A stretch of 33,136 bases of DNA, taken from positions 1-33,136 of the forward strand of contig JAGVAH010000144.1 of the NCBI GenBank assembly GCA_020060385.1, written 5' to 3'. The position numbers were made by a program, and so were the translations under genes. Shown one piece after another: positions 1-6,907 of the stretch (positions are counted from its first letter, which is position 1; each line of letters starts with the position of its first letter). This stretch comes from Syntrophobacterales bacterium (GTDB lineage: Bacteria; Desulfobacterota; Desulfobaccia; Desulfobaccales; 0-14-0-80-60-11). The notes under the pieces are model-generated. The model was not told the DNA's origin. It saw nothing but the letters and a program-made list of their open reading frames with translations, and searched no databases.

Positions 1-205
1 ACACGTCCTCATCGGTGAGATATCCCCGCGCCTCCGCGAAAGGCATGATCTTCCGGCGGAGGGCTTCGAACTGACTGACCCGGAGTTGACGGCGCAGCGC
101 CTCCCGGGCAATCTCACTCCGATTCCTTCCCGATTGTTTCGCCGCCTTGGTCAGGAGCTTATCCAACTCCTCGTCAAGCCTGATGGTCAAAGTGCTGGTC
201 TTCAT
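1..205 (-). CDS. Ribbon-helix-helix (CopG/Arc-type) antitoxin-like DNA-binding protein, partial
   Basis: The reading frame opens with ATG at 205-203 and runs off the left edge after 68 codons. It begins MKTSTLTIRLDEELDKLL and continues KAAKQSGRNRSEIAREALRR. This is the classic ribbon-helix-helix layout: a short beta strand (residues 4-10) that contacts DNA, then two helices with the SRSE-type turn (here GRNRSE). Proteins of this kind are usually antitoxins that repress their own operon with a partner toxin. The toxin gene, if present, would lie downstream beyond the left edge. A perfect palindrome lies just upstream of the start (see the next entry), which fits autoregulation. The family assignment is firm; the antitoxin role is inferred. 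Confidence 0.8.
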   Translation of the reverse strand, partial: MKTSTLTIRLDEELDKLLTKAAKQSGRNRSEIAREALRRQLRVSQFEALRRKIMPFAEARGYLTDEDV

Positions 206-212
206 GTCTTAC

Positions 213-240
213 AATGTAATACATTAGCTGATTTTGTCAA
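213..240 (-). promoter_or_regulatory. Promoter and palindromic operator of the RHH gene
   Basis: On the minus strand a perfect -35 box TTGACA (240-235) is followed after 16 nt by TACATT (218-213, 4 of 6 matches to TATAAT). The -10 box coincides with one arm of the perfect palindrome AATGTA-A-TACATT at 213-225, seven bases before the start codon. RHH proteins bind such short palindromes, so bound protein would cover the -10 region. Confidence 0.6.
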
Positions 241-248
241 GTCTTTAA

Positions 249-345
249 TGGTGCGCAAGGCTCACCCTACATCTTATTTTGGTGGCCCAGGCTTTCCAGC
301 CTGGGCCAGGCGGGCGGGACGCCCGGCCCTACCAACCTATCCCTC
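249..345. repeat. Short hairpin repeats (GGTGCGC..., TGGCCCAGGCT..., GGGCGGG types)
   Basis: The gap between the RHH gene and thpR (206-527) holds only repeats. GGTGCGCAAGGCTCACCCTAC lies near 249-270. A perfect 11-bp-arm hairpin TGGCCCAGGCT/AGCCTGGGCCA with loop TTCC lies at 283-308, followed by a GGCGGGCGGGACGCCCG-type hairpin. Related hairpins recur at 431, 9420, 10398, 10492, 16210, 16259, 22821 and 22973. The ORFs that cross this stretch are repeat translations. Confidence 0.6.
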
Positions 346-430
346 GTTCCCCAGCTTCGGCTGGGGAGCGCCTTGGGTTTGAAGCTCCTACTTCGGGGTG
401 CGGGGTATGCCATGCCTCCTGCCCACTCAT

Positions 431-451
431 GGTGGGCCATGCCCACCCTAC
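431..451. repeat. GGTGGGC hairpin repeat
   Basis: GGTGGGCCATGCCCACC followed by CTAC; the same 21 bases recur at 22973-22993 and a near copy (GGTGGGCCAAGCCCACC) at 16259-16279. It is a REP-like dispersed hairpin. Confidence 0.65.
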
Positions 452-458
452 AGTTCCT

Positions 459-532
459 GGCCCCTGACCCCTGACCCCTAACTGCTCACTGCTTACTGCT
501 TACTGCTTACTGCTTACTGCTCACTGCTCACT
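459..532. repeat. Two abutting heptanucleotide tandem arrays
   Basis: At 459-480 the unit CCCCTGA is repeated about three times. From 481 to 529 there are seven complete units of ACTGCTC or ACTGCTT with no change of phase, then a partial ACT. The array runs into the thpR gene: the TGA stop of thpR (530-528 on the minus strand) is formed by array bases. Confidence 0.85.
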
Positions 533-1091
533 TCCCCAGGGGAATCTTCTGCAAGGGCGTATAAATGGACCCCTGGGGGGTCAGGGTGCTCTTGAACAAA
601 ATGATTTCGCTCACCTGGAAAGGCGGCCAGTTCAGGGGGGCCAGTTTTTCCAGGAGCTGCGCCAGGCGGTGCCGGTTGGCCGGGGACTTCACCCGGCCCA
701 ATGTGAGGTGCGGGTTGAAGGGCCGTCCCTCCGGCAGGTGCCCCTGGGCCGCGAAGGCCTTTTCCAATTGATGGTACATCTGCGCCAGGGGCACGAGGTC
801 GCCGCCTAAGCCCAGCCAGACGACCCGGGGGCTCCGCATATGGGGAAAGGCCCCGGCCTGGGTGACCTGGAGTTGCAAAGGTTTTTGTACTGCCGCCACT
901 TCCCGGGCCGCCTGGGTGAGGGGCTCTATCTCCTTATCCGGCACGTTGCCGAAAAATTTCAGGGTCAGGTGGATGTTGCCCACCTGCACCCAGCGCACGT
1001 CCGCGTTGCTCCGCTTCAGCTCCCCCTGGACCAGGGCCAGTTGGGGGCGGAGGGAATCCGGCAGATCAATGGCCAGAAAGCAGCGGATCAT
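528..1091 (-). CDS. thpR: RNA 2',3'-cyclic phosphodiesterase (LigT/ThpR family)
   Basis: A 187-residue protein of the 2H phosphoesterase superfamily, which opens 2',3'-cyclic phosphate ends of RNA and historically was assayed as 2'-5' RNA ligase. Both catalytic H-x-T-x motifs are present: HLTL at residues 41-44 and HLTL at 128-131. The opening MIRCFLAIDLP and the length match the family. It follows cinA and pgpA on the same strand, an order common in deltaproteobacteria, often ahead of recA. The likely Shine-Dalgarno bases (GAAGG) lie in the last unit of an upstream heptad array, and the stop codon lies in another array, so both ends of the gene abut repeats. Assignment is firm; the natural substrate is unknown for this family in general. 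Confidence 0.93.
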   Translation of the reverse strand: MIRCFLAIDLPDSLRPQLALVQGELKRSNADVRWVQVGNIHLTLKFFGNVPDKEIEPLTQAAREVAAVQKPLQLQVTQAGAFPHMRSPRVVWLGLGGDLVPLAQMYHQLEKAFAAQGHLPEGRPFNPHLTLGRVKSPANRHRLAQLLEKLAPLNWPPFQVSEIILFKSTLTPQGSIYTPLQKIPLGK

Positions 1092-1095
1092 TTTT

Positions 1096-1130
1096 AGCCT
1101 TCAGCTTGCAGCGATCAGCTTTCAGCTTTG
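1096..1130. repeat. Heptanucleotide array, AGCTTTC class
   Basis: Five 7-bp units: AGCCTTC, AGCTTGC, AGCGATC, AGCTTTC, AGCTTTG. Bases 1110-1127 are the exact reverse complement of 1276-1293, so the two arrays bracketing the thpR-cinA gap are inverted copies. The array ends 4 bases before the thpR start codon. Confidence 0.8.
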
Positions 1131-1186
1131 TTAGTAACCTATTGCGACTCTTATAGATAGCAGGATTGGCTCAGTTTTCTTAAAAT

Positions 1187-1249
1187 TGTCATTCTGAGGG
1201 AGCGAAGCGACCGAAGAATCTAGATCCTTCGCTGCGCTCAGGATGACAG
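1187..1249. repeat. GTCATTCTGAG inverted-repeat element, short copy
   Basis: TGTCATTCTGAGGGAGCG at the left and a CTCAGGATGACA right end form terminal inverted repeats around a CGAAGAATC core. Other copies lie at 6643-6733, 23006-23099 and 30979-31059. No ORF is carried, so it is a miniature element or structured repeat. Confidence 0.75.
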
Positions 1250-1275
1250 GATAAAAAGTTTCCAACCCCTTTCTT

Positions 1276-1296
1276 AGCTGAAAGCTGATCGCTATT
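1276..1296. repeat. Heptanucleotide array, AGCTGAA class
   Basis: AGCTGAA AGCTGAT CGCTATT, three units. The 18 bases AGCTGAAAGCTGATCGCT are identical at 27286-27303 and inverted at 1110-1127. The cinA stop codon (1294-1292) overlaps the last unit. Confidence 0.75.
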
Positions 1297-2527
1297 TCAA
1301 CTCCCTTCTCAACCAGTCCAGCGCGGTCTGGGCCGTCAGGGCCTTGATTTCCTCCCGGGAGCCGTGAAAGTGGCAGTGCCGGGTGGCCACCCCCGCCGGG
1401 GTGGCCAGACCCAGGTGCACGGTGCCCACCGGCTTGGTGGCGCTGCCGCCGCTGGGCCCGGCAATGCCGGTCACCGCCAGTCCCAGGGGGGTATGGAAAA
1501 TCTCCTTGACCCCCAGGGCCATGGCCCGGGCCGTGGCCCCGCTCACCGCGCCTTCCTGCTCCAGGGTGGCCCCGGGGACCCGGAGGAGGTCCATCTTGGC
1601 CTGGTTGCTGTAGGTCACCACCCCCCCCAGAAAATAATCCGAGGACCCGGGCACATTGGTGAGGCGGTGGCAGATGAGGCCGCCGGTGCAGGATTCGGCC
1701 ACGGCCAGGGTCAGGCCCTGCTCTTTCAGCTTCTGGCCCACCATCTCCTCCAGGGAGAAGGTCTCCGGCCCCAACAGCACTTCCCCTACCTCCCGGGCCA
1801 AGGCTGCGGTGAGCCGGTCCAGGTTGTCCTCCAGAGCCTGGGGTTCAGGCCCCCTCATGGTCAAGGTGAGGTGGTTCTCCGGGAAGTTGGGATAAAGACC
1901 CACGCACACTTCCTGCTGCCAATCCGCCAGTTTATTGACCGTTTCCTGAAGTTGGGTCTCAGAGATGCCAAAGAGCCGCAGGGTGCGCTGCCGCATGTAT
2001 TTCCCGCCCCCCGCAAACCCCACCAGGAAGGGCAGGACGAAGGAGTCGAACAGGACCCGCATCTCCCGGGGGACGCCGGGGAGAAAAAAGAGCCAGGCCT
2101 CCTGGTGCCGCAAGGAAAAGCCGCAGGCCGAGCCGCCCGGGTCAAGGACCGTGGCCCCTTCCGGGATCACGGCCAGCCGGGCGTAGCGGTCTTCCCAGGG
2201 GAGACCCCGCTCCCCCAGACAGCGGCGGATGCGAGCCAGGAGGGCTTCATCCTCAAAGAGCCGCAAATTGAGGGCCTGGGCCGCGGCGGCCACCGTGATG
2301 TCATCATCCGTGGGTCCCAGGCCCCCGGTGATGAGGATGAACTGGGAGCGCTTCAGGGCCTGGGTCAGGACCGTCTTAAGCAGGGGGGCCCGGTCCCCCA
2401 GCATGGTGATGCTCTGGATCTCGATGCCGGCCTCATGGAGGCGGCGGGCCGCATAACGGGCGTTAAAGTCCCCCACCCGCCCGGTGATCAACTCCGTGCC
2501 GGTGGTGATGATTTCACCTTGCATCAT
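1292..2527 (-). CDS. cinA: CinA family protein (nicotinamide-nucleotide amidase / competence-damage inducible)
   Basis: A full-length two-domain CinA of 411 residues. The N-terminal COG1058 domain has the molybdopterin-binding-like fold and carries GGLGPTDDD at residues 68-76, the region linked with ADP-ribose/nucleotide pyrophosphatase activity. The C-terminal PncC domain carries AVAESCTGG and later GVVTYSNQAK and GIAGPSGG, which mark the NMN deamidase. Together they recycle pyridine nucleotides in the cytosol. Two ATGs stand in tandem at 2527 and 2524. No Shine-Dalgarno sequence is visible because a GTGGYCA heptad array begins 1 base upstream, and another array touches the stop codon. It lies between the DUF2442/DUF4160 insert and thpR. 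Confidence 0.95.
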   Translation of the reverse strand: MMQGEIITTGTELITGRVGDFNARYAARRLHEAGIEIQSITMLGDRAPLLKTVLTQALKRSQFILITGGLGPTDDDITVAAAAQALNLRLFEDEALLARIRRCLGERGLPWEDRYARLAVIPEGATVLDPGGSACGFSLRHQEAWLFFLPGVPREMRVLFDSFVLPFLVGFAGGGKYMRQRTLRLFGISETQLQETVNKLADWQQEVCVGLYPNFPENHLTLTMRGPEPQALEDNLDRLTAALAREVGEVLLGPETFSLEEMVGQKLKEQGLTLAVAESCTGGLICHRLTNVPGSSDYFLGGVVTYSNQAKMDLLRVPGATLEQEGAVSGATARAMALGVKEIFHTPLGLAVTGIAGPSGGSATKPVGTVHLGLATPAGVATRHCHFHGSREEIKALTAQTALDWLRRELK

Positions 2528-2528
2528 T

Positions 2529-2563
2529 AGTGGCCAGTGGTCAGTGGCCAGTGGTCAGTGGAA
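2529..2563. repeat. Heptanucleotide array, AGTGGYC class
   Basis: Five units in phase: AGTGGCC, AGTGGTC, AGTGGCC, AGTGGTC, AGTGGAA. The array starts 1 base upstream of the first cinA ATG and occupies the position where its ribosome-binding site should be. Confidence 0.85.
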
Positions 2564-2633
2564 GTCGGTATCGAACCAGCCACTAACTGCTGATAACTGT
2601 CACCCAGCCCCTCCTGCTAGAATCTTTTGTCTC

Positions 2634-2782
2634 GTCACCAAGCTGTGCGTGGGAACGCCATGCTCGCCAGGCCCGGCTTGGCATTCAATCCCATTCTCCA
2701 GTGCAATTTGGGAACGCGCCATACATGTTCCATGGGAAGACCCAAAACCTGGAAAATTGTGGTAGGGTGCGTCTTAGGCACC
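2634..2782. other. Non-coding gap with two small repeat motifs
   Basis: Between cinA and the DUF2442 gene. It contains GTCACCAAGCTGTGCGTGGG followed by AACGCC, and a GGTGC-gtcttag-GCACC hairpin at 2766-2782 after GGTAG. Both look like motifs that recur in many bacterial intergenic regions. The ORFs drawn across it show no recognisable protein. Confidence 0.4.
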
Positions 2783-2797
2783 TTTTGGGCTCTGATT

Positions 2798-3034
2798 CTA
2801 GGTTAACAACCCCTCCAGTGAAATATCTTCATCCAAATCGGGCCAATGGATGCCGATCCCTTTACCGATTAGGCGCCAATGGCGGCGTTCTTCAGAAGTA
2901 GCTTCTCTCAGCTTGGGAAACCATTCTAGGGGCACCCGGATTTCCCGGCCATCGGAGAGGAAGACTTGCAGCAGGTCATCAGCAAAGGAAACTTCGGTGA
3001 TTAATACCACCGGGGGTTTAGGCAAAATATTCAT
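2798..3034 (-). CDS. DUF2442 domain protein
   Basis: A 78-residue protein with the DUF2442 pattern: ITEVSFADDLLQVFLSDGREIRVPLEWFPKL, followed by a C-terminal segment (WRLIGKGIGIHWPDLDEDISLEGLL) that is characteristic of the family. The family has no proven biochemical role. It commonly accompanies a DUF4160 protein, as here, where its start overlaps the end of the DUF4160 frame by 17 bases, so the two are surely co-translated. The pair is toxin-antitoxin-like in size and layout, but that role is not shown. Codon use is more AT-rich than in the flanking genes, in keeping with acquisition. Confidence 0.85.
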   Translation of the reverse strand: MNILPKPPVVLITEVSFADDLLQVFLSDGREIRVPLEWFPKLREATSEERRHWRLIGKGIGIHWPDLDEDISLEGLLT

Positions 3035-3254
3035 GCCATTTCTCCCAAAATAATTCCTCGTTTCTTTCCACTAATTTCCTTAAAAAAGTAAGCTCGGAAG
3101 ATTTATAGCCAAAATTGCTCGCCAGGGTTACAGGCTTTAGGCAATATTTGGCATAGTTATCACCGGACTCAATATGTATATGCGGTTTTTCAACCCCCTC
3201 ATTACTAAAGAAGAAAAATCGATAGCCCTCTATTCTCAAGATGGTTGGCATCAA
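3018..3254 (-). CDS. DUF4160 domain protein
   Basis: A protein of about 78 residues. PTILRIEGYRFFFFSNEG followed by EKPHIHIESGD and an AKYCLKPV segment is the DUF4160 signature (the conserved P-H-I/V-H motif). Start could be TTG 3254 or the adjacent ATG 3251; the ATG is more likely. It begins 23 bases downstream of the pgpA stop on the same strand and overlaps the DUF2442 gene at its 3' end. Composition is AT-rich compared with pgpA and cinA, so the two-gene unit looks inserted between them. Function unknown. Confidence 0.85.
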   Translation of the reverse strand: MMPTILRIEGYRFFFFSNEGVEKPHIHIESGDNYAKYCLKPVTLASNFGYKSSELTFLRKLVERNEELFWEKWHEYFA

Positions 3255-3277
3255 ATATCATCCCAATATGCTCATCT

Positions 3278-3769
3278 TCATCTTTGGACTATGATCATTA
3301 TCAGCTCCAGCCCCCCCCGGGCCATCACTCCCGCGGCCACATCGTCCAGGGTCACGCCCCAGCCCCCGGGCAGCCCCTCGCAATGCCTTACCGGAAAAGG
3401 CTTCCAAATATCAAATAATCTGAAGAGAAGGAAGCCGATGAAAACCCACTGCCACCTGCAGGGCACCCAGGCCAGGGCGGCCAGGAGGCCCACCACTTCG
3501 TCCAGGACGATGCTGGAGTGGTCGGGCCCCAGGTATTCCTGGGCCAGGCCGGTAATCCAGATGCTTAGTGCCGTGAGCAGCGCCAGGACCAGGCCATAGT
3601 CCCAGTCACCCAGATGCTGCAACAGCCACCAGAGGGGCAGGGCCGCCAGCGCGCCCCAGGTGCCGGGCATCCAGGGGAGGCGGCCCACTCCCCCCCAGGT
3701 AGCCAGGGCCAAGATGAACCGAGGCTGCTGGGGGCTGCCGTCAAATCGGTCTCTTTCTCTCCTTAACAT
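3278..3769 (-). CDS. pgpA: Phosphatidylglycerophosphatase A
   Basis: PgpA dephosphorylates phosphatidylglycerophosphate to phosphatidylglycerol at the inner membrane, the step after PgsA, whose gene is also in this window. The family motifs are clear: LPWMPGTWGALAALP near the N-terminus, SSIVLDEVVG in the middle and TLDDVAAGV near the C-terminus, with three or four hydrophobic membrane spans. The frame is open to 3916 (TTG), but the first 49 codons have no family resemblance and begin in a GTTCAAA heptad array. I therefore place the start at ATG 3769, giving 163 residues, the usual length. The upstream ribosome site is weak. Confidence 0.88.
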   Translation of the reverse strand: MLRRERDRFDGSPQQPRFILALATWGGVGRLPWMPGTWGALAALPLWWLLQHLGDWDYGLVLALLTALSIWITGLAQEYLGPDHSSIVLDEVVGLLAALAWVPCRWQWVFIGFLLFRLFDIWKPFPVRHCEGLPGGWGVTLDDVAAGVMARGGLELIMIIVQR

Positions 3770-3907
3770 CTCAAAAATACACGGATTTAGAGTGCTTGTC
3801 AATAATTCCCCGCCTCCGGTTTCTTCTGGTTTTTCGGGAAGGGGGGAGCAGTTTAACCATTGCACGATACCTAACTTTCGGGATTTTTTCACCCCCATCG
3901 TTTTCAA

Positions 3908-3942
3908 AAAGTTCAAAGTTCAAGGTTCAAAGTTCAAAGTTA
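3908..3942. repeat. Heptanucleotide array, AAAGTTC class
   Basis: Five units: AAAGTTC, AAAGTTC, AAGGTTC, AAAGTTC, AAAGTTA. It lies in the divergent gap between pgpA and pcnB and explains the false upstream extension of the pgpA frame. Confidence 0.85.
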
Positions 3943-4023
3943 AGTGTCCCATTCCCGGCCCAAGGTCCTTGAATAATTCTCCAGGATTATTCCCGCGGTT
4001 TGGGGCAAAGGCAATAATTGTGG

Positions 4024-4051
4024 TTAAAAATTGAAGAAATATCGCTATAAT
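4024..4051 (+). promoter_or_regulatory. Probable pcnB promoter
   Basis: A consensus -10 box TATAAT at 4046-4051, with TTAAAA (4 of 6 to TTGACA) at 4024-4029 and a 16-bp spacer. Expected transcription start is about 4058, which is the ATG itself, so the mRNA may be leaderless. Confidence 0.5.
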
Positions 4052-4057
4052 ACTCTT

Positions 4058-5323
4058 ATGCGGACTGACGCCCCGGAATCACCCCTGCCCCCGCCGCTGA
4101 TCATCCCCCGGCCCCAGCACACTCTTTCCCGCAAGGAAGTGGAGGTGGAAGCCCTGAAGGTCCTCTACCGCCTCTATCATGCCGGGTTTAAAGCCTATCT
4201 AGTGGGGGGCAGCGTCCGGGACTTGCTGTTGGGCAAGAAGCCCAAGGACTTCGACATCGTCACCGATGCCCGCCCCGGGGAGATCCGCAAGCTGTTCCGC
4301 AACAGCCGCATCATCGGCCGCCGCTTCCGGCTGGTGCAGGTCTTCTTCCGGGGGGGGCATATCGTGGAAGTCTCCACCTTCAGGCGGCGCTCGGAGTTCG
4401 AAGAGCCTGAAGAAACCCCCTCGACCCGGGACAACACCTTCGGCACCCCCGCGGAGGACGCGCATCGCCGGGACCTGACCATCAACGGCCTGTTTTACAA
4501 TATCGCTGATTTTTCCCTGGTGGACTATGTGAACGGGCTCCAGGACTTACAGAATCGCCTGATCCGGGTCATCGGCGATCCGGCCGTGCGCTTCGTCCGG
4601 GATCCGGTGCGGATGCTCCGGGTGCTGCGCCATGGCGCCCGCCTGGGCTTTGAGATAGATCCCCAGGCCTGGGAGGAGATCCGGGGCAAAGGCCATTTGA
4701 TCCGCCTCTGCCCCGCGGCCCGGGTGCGGGACGAATTGCTCAAGGACTTCCGGAGCGGCGCCGTCCGGCCCTTTCTGGAACTGCTGCTGCGCTCCGGCCT
4801 TTTTTATGACATCTTTCCCGCCTGGGAAGGGCGTTTGGGAAAGGGGGGCGAGACGCGCCTGCTGGATCTCCTCACCCGGCTGGATCTCCTCATGCAGGCG
4901 GCCATTCCCCTGCCGGACAGCTTATTGTGGGCGATTTTTTTGACTCCCTACCTGGAGCAGGACCTCCGGTCCCAGAATCCCGAGGATTTGCGGGAATTTT
5001 TTCAGGAAGGAGCCCAGGAAGCCTTCCGGAGCAACGAAATACCCCGGCAGCGCCAAGAAGAACTGGCGCAGATCCTGGCCCTGGCAGAAAAGCTGGCCCC
5101 CCTGCTGCGGCAAAAACGTGGCATCCCGGCCCGCCTCTCCCGTCTGGCCGCTTATCCGGAAGCCTGGCTCTTCTGCCAGATAAAGGAGGCCCCCCTGGAG
5201 GAGTTGGTGGCCAGGTGCGGCCCGGAGGAAATCCCCACCCGGGCCCCCCAGCCTAAACGCCGCCGTCCCCGGCGCCGTCGCCCCCGGGGCCGCCGGGGGC
5301 CCAGGGGGCCTAAGGAACCTTAA
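4058..5323 (+). CDS. pcnB: Poly(A) polymerase / CCA-adding class II nucleotidyltransferase (PcnB type)
   Basis: A class II polymerase-beta-like nucleotidyltransferase. YLVGGSVRDLLLGKKPKDFD holds the GGSVRD and DFD metal-binding motifs; then RRFRLVQVFF, RRDLTINGLFYNIADF, the VDYVNGLQDL segment and RDPVRMLRVLRHGARLGF follow. The RRDLTINGLFYN and IGDPAVRF wording is closer to PcnB poly(A) polymerases than to CCA enzymes, but the two cannot be told apart with certainty by eye. The last 25 residues are a very basic Pro/Arg tail, a likely RNA-binding extension and typical of PcnB. The frame is open from TTG 4031; I prefer ATG 4058 because TATAAT lies just upstream and neither start has a Shine-Dalgarno. 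It converges on the Tim44-like gene with a 14-bp overlap. Confidence 0.88.
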   Translation: MRTDAPESPLPPPLIIPRPQHTLSRKEVEVEALKVLYRLYHAGFKAYLVGGSVRDLLLGKKPKDFDIVTDARPGEIRKLFRNSRIIGRRFRLVQVFFRGGHIVEVSTFRRRSEFEEPEETPSTRDNTFGTPAEDAHRRDLTINGLFYNIADFSLVDYVNGLQDLQNRLIRVIGDPAVRFVRDPVRMLRVLRHGARLGFEIDPQAWEEIRGKGHLIRLCPAARVRDELLKDFRSGAVRPFLELLLRSGLFYDIFPAWEGRLGKGGETRLLDLLTRLDLLMQAAIPLPDSLLWAIFLTPYLEQDLRSQNPEDLREFFQEGAQEAFRSNEIPRQRQEELAQILALAEKLAPLLRQKRGIPARLSRLAAYPEAWLFCQIKEAPLEELVARCGPEEIPTRAPQPKRRRPRRRRPRGRRGPRGPKEP

Positions 5324-6296
5324 GAGGTATTACTTTCGCCAAAACCAGGGGGTCCTGAATATCCGCCAGCAGCCAGGAACGCTGCCCCCGGGGCCGCTCA
5401 AAGATCCAGCATTCCTGTAATCTCTCCGGGTAGCCCATGGAGCCGGAAATCAACTTGAAACTCCGGCGCTCCAGCACGTAGTCCACCACCCGCCCTTGAA
5501 ACTGCACGGCAATAGTATCCCAGCCTTCTCCCTGACTGGCCGTCTCCACCACTATCTGGCTCAGGGCCAAATCCTCCACCCGGCTGATTTCCCCCCGGAG
5601 GCCGATGATTTTCAAGCCCACCTGCAGGGCTTCCAGCAGCGGCTCCGTGAGCCGGTCTTTAATCTGGGTCAGGTCCTCATGGTTCCAGGCCTCATGGAGA
5701 TCGAAAACCAGTTGCCGGGCGTGTTCCACAAAGGTCTGCAAATCGAAGGCGGGATCGGCATGGGAAAATTTGGCCAGGGCGGGCGCGGCCTCATTTTTGA
5801 TGGTAAAGACCGCGGCCCCCATGGTCTCCGTGAGGGGGAATCCCGGTATGGGCCTGGCCCCTCCCCGGAAATGCCCCGGCCGCAGCAGGCGGTAGCCCAC
5901 GTAAGCCGCAGTAGTCACGGCCACCAGGTCCAGAAAGCCCACGGGCCAGTTGCCCAGGCTCCAATAAAGGGAGAGGGGGTATCCGAAGAGAAGGGCATAC
6001 AACAACCCTCCCAGGAGGCCGCCGGCCAAAAATTTCAGCAGGCCTGACTTACCCTGACGGGGGTAATGAGAGCTGGGCGCCGGAGATTGATCCCGGGAAG
6101 GGGATTGCTGTTGGCGGGATGCTGGCCACCGCCCGGCCTTGGCCGGGGCGGCGCTGGCCTGCCACTGGCTGATATTGGCAAACGTGTCGACCCCGGGCCC
6201 TACCCCTGCCAGCACCGGGGTTGAGAGCCATAGCCAGAGGACAGCGAGACAAACCTTGATGAAAATGACCCGGTGCACCACACCTGAGCCAGGCAT
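5310..6296 (-). CDS. Tim44-like domain membrane protein
   Basis: A 328-residue protein. Residues 1-30 form a signal peptide ending STPVLA-GV. A Pro/Ser/Gln-rich linker is followed by two membrane spans (LLKFLAGGLLGGLLYALLFG and the VGFLDLVAVTTAAYVGYRLL region). The C-terminal ~150 residues are a Tim44-like domain: DLQTFVEHARQLVFDLHEAW, LTEPLLEAL, VVDYVLERRSFKL and a late W-I-F-E-R segment. In mitochondria this fold binds membranes and import machinery; in bacteria such proteins are common but their function is unsettled. The start has a good ribosome site (AAGGA, 8 nt). The 3' end overlaps pcnB on the other strand. Domain assignment is reasonably firm. Confidence 0.8.
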   Translation of the reverse strand: MPGSGVVHRVIFIKVCLAVLWLWLSTPVLAGVGPGVDTFANISQWQASAAPAKAGRWPASRQQQSPSRDQSPAPSSHYPRQGKSGLLKFLAGGLLGGLLYALLFGYPLSLYWSLGNWPVGFLDLVAVTTAAYVGYRLLRPGHFRGGARPIPGFPLTETMGAAVFTIKNEAAPALAKFSHADPAFDLQTFVEHARQLVFDLHEAWNHEDLTQIKDRLTEPLLEALQVGLKIIGLRGEISRVEDLALSQIVVETASQGEGWDTIAVQFQGRVVDYVLERRSFKLISGSMGYPERLQECWIFERPRGQRSWLLADIQDPLVLAKVIPLKVP

Positions 6297-6570
6297 GGCC
6301 GTTCCTTCCCTGACGGGGATAATGAAGAATCAGGAAACGCCCGGCCGGAACCCCATGTACCCCGGCGTTGGGGCCCTCCTCCCAAGTCTTCTGTTCACCA
6401 ACGCAACATCACGCATCTTATTTATCGGCAATCTGGGACAACTCCTTAAAAAACCAGGGCCTTGCGGGGGTCCTGGCAGAAGCGGATAAAGATCGTATCC
6501 CCCTTACGCCAAGCCGCAAGCAAACGAGTTTTTTTCGTAGCGGGCGAATCTTGTATTCCCCCGGAGTGGC

Positions 6571-6591
6571 GGGCGAACACCAGGTTCGCCC
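6571..6591. repeat. GGGCGAAC hairpin repeat
   Basis: GGGCGAAC-accag-GTTCGCCC, an 8-bp stem with 5-nt loop. It lies in the 611-bp gene-free stretch 6297-6907, which otherwise holds the GTCATTCTGAG element at 6643-6733 and no supportable gene; the rest of the stretch shows nothing I can name. Confidence 0.55.
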
Positions 6592-6642
6592 CTTGCACCC
6601 TTTTGCTTGCGATTTGAGACCTCTGCGAGAGTCCTGATAATT

Positions 6643-6733
6643 TGTCATTCTGAGGGAGCGGAGCGACCGAAAAATCCCGTAGTGACAGTAAATACGAGAT
6701 TCTTCACTGCGCTTCGCTCCGTTCAGAATGACA
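6643..6733. repeat. GTCATTCTGAG inverted-repeat element, full copy
   Basis: Left end TGTCATTCTGAGGGAGCG, right end GCTCCGTTCAGAATGACA, with inner AAATCCCGTAG and ACGAGATTCTTCACTGCG segments. It is about 91 bp and can fold end to end. Same family as 1187, 23006 and 30979. Confidence 0.8.
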
Positions 6734-6907
6734 GAAGAGAGATTTCACAGAGGTCGACTTGGTGTGAGCCTTTGCCTCCCTCTCCCTTGTCGGTGGAAAA
6801 GAAAAGCTGGTTGTTCGGGCTTTAACGGCCCGACCCAACCAGCCGGAAGAGTCAGTAATTGCCAAAAACTGGCAGCACCGGCGTCGCGCCTGTGCGCCAA
6901 TCCTCCC

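Noticed and set aside
86-467. Small plus-strand ORFs at the left edge
   Set aside because: They cross the RHH gene antisense and then hairpin repeats; no protein family recognised.
481-532. Tandem array as a possible CRISPR
   Set aside because: Units are 7 bp with no spacers; no cas genes in view.
1187-1249. The GTCATTCTGAG elements as insertion sequences
   Set aside because: They are 60-95 bp, carry no transposase and show no clear target-site duplication by eye, so they are listed as repeats.
1364-2530. A 388-codon plus-strand ORF opposite cinA
   Set aside because: Antisense shadow of cinA, Gly/His/Pro-rich, no ribosome site, no recognisable domain.
3770-3916. A 49-residue N-terminal extension of PgpA
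   Set aside because: It starts with TTG inside a GTTCAAA heptad array, has no family resemblance and makes the protein longer than usual.
6418-6648. A 76-codon minus-strand ORF in the tyrS/Tim44 gap
   Set aside because: It spans repeat hairpins (GGGCGAAC type), lacks a ribosome site and shows no domain.
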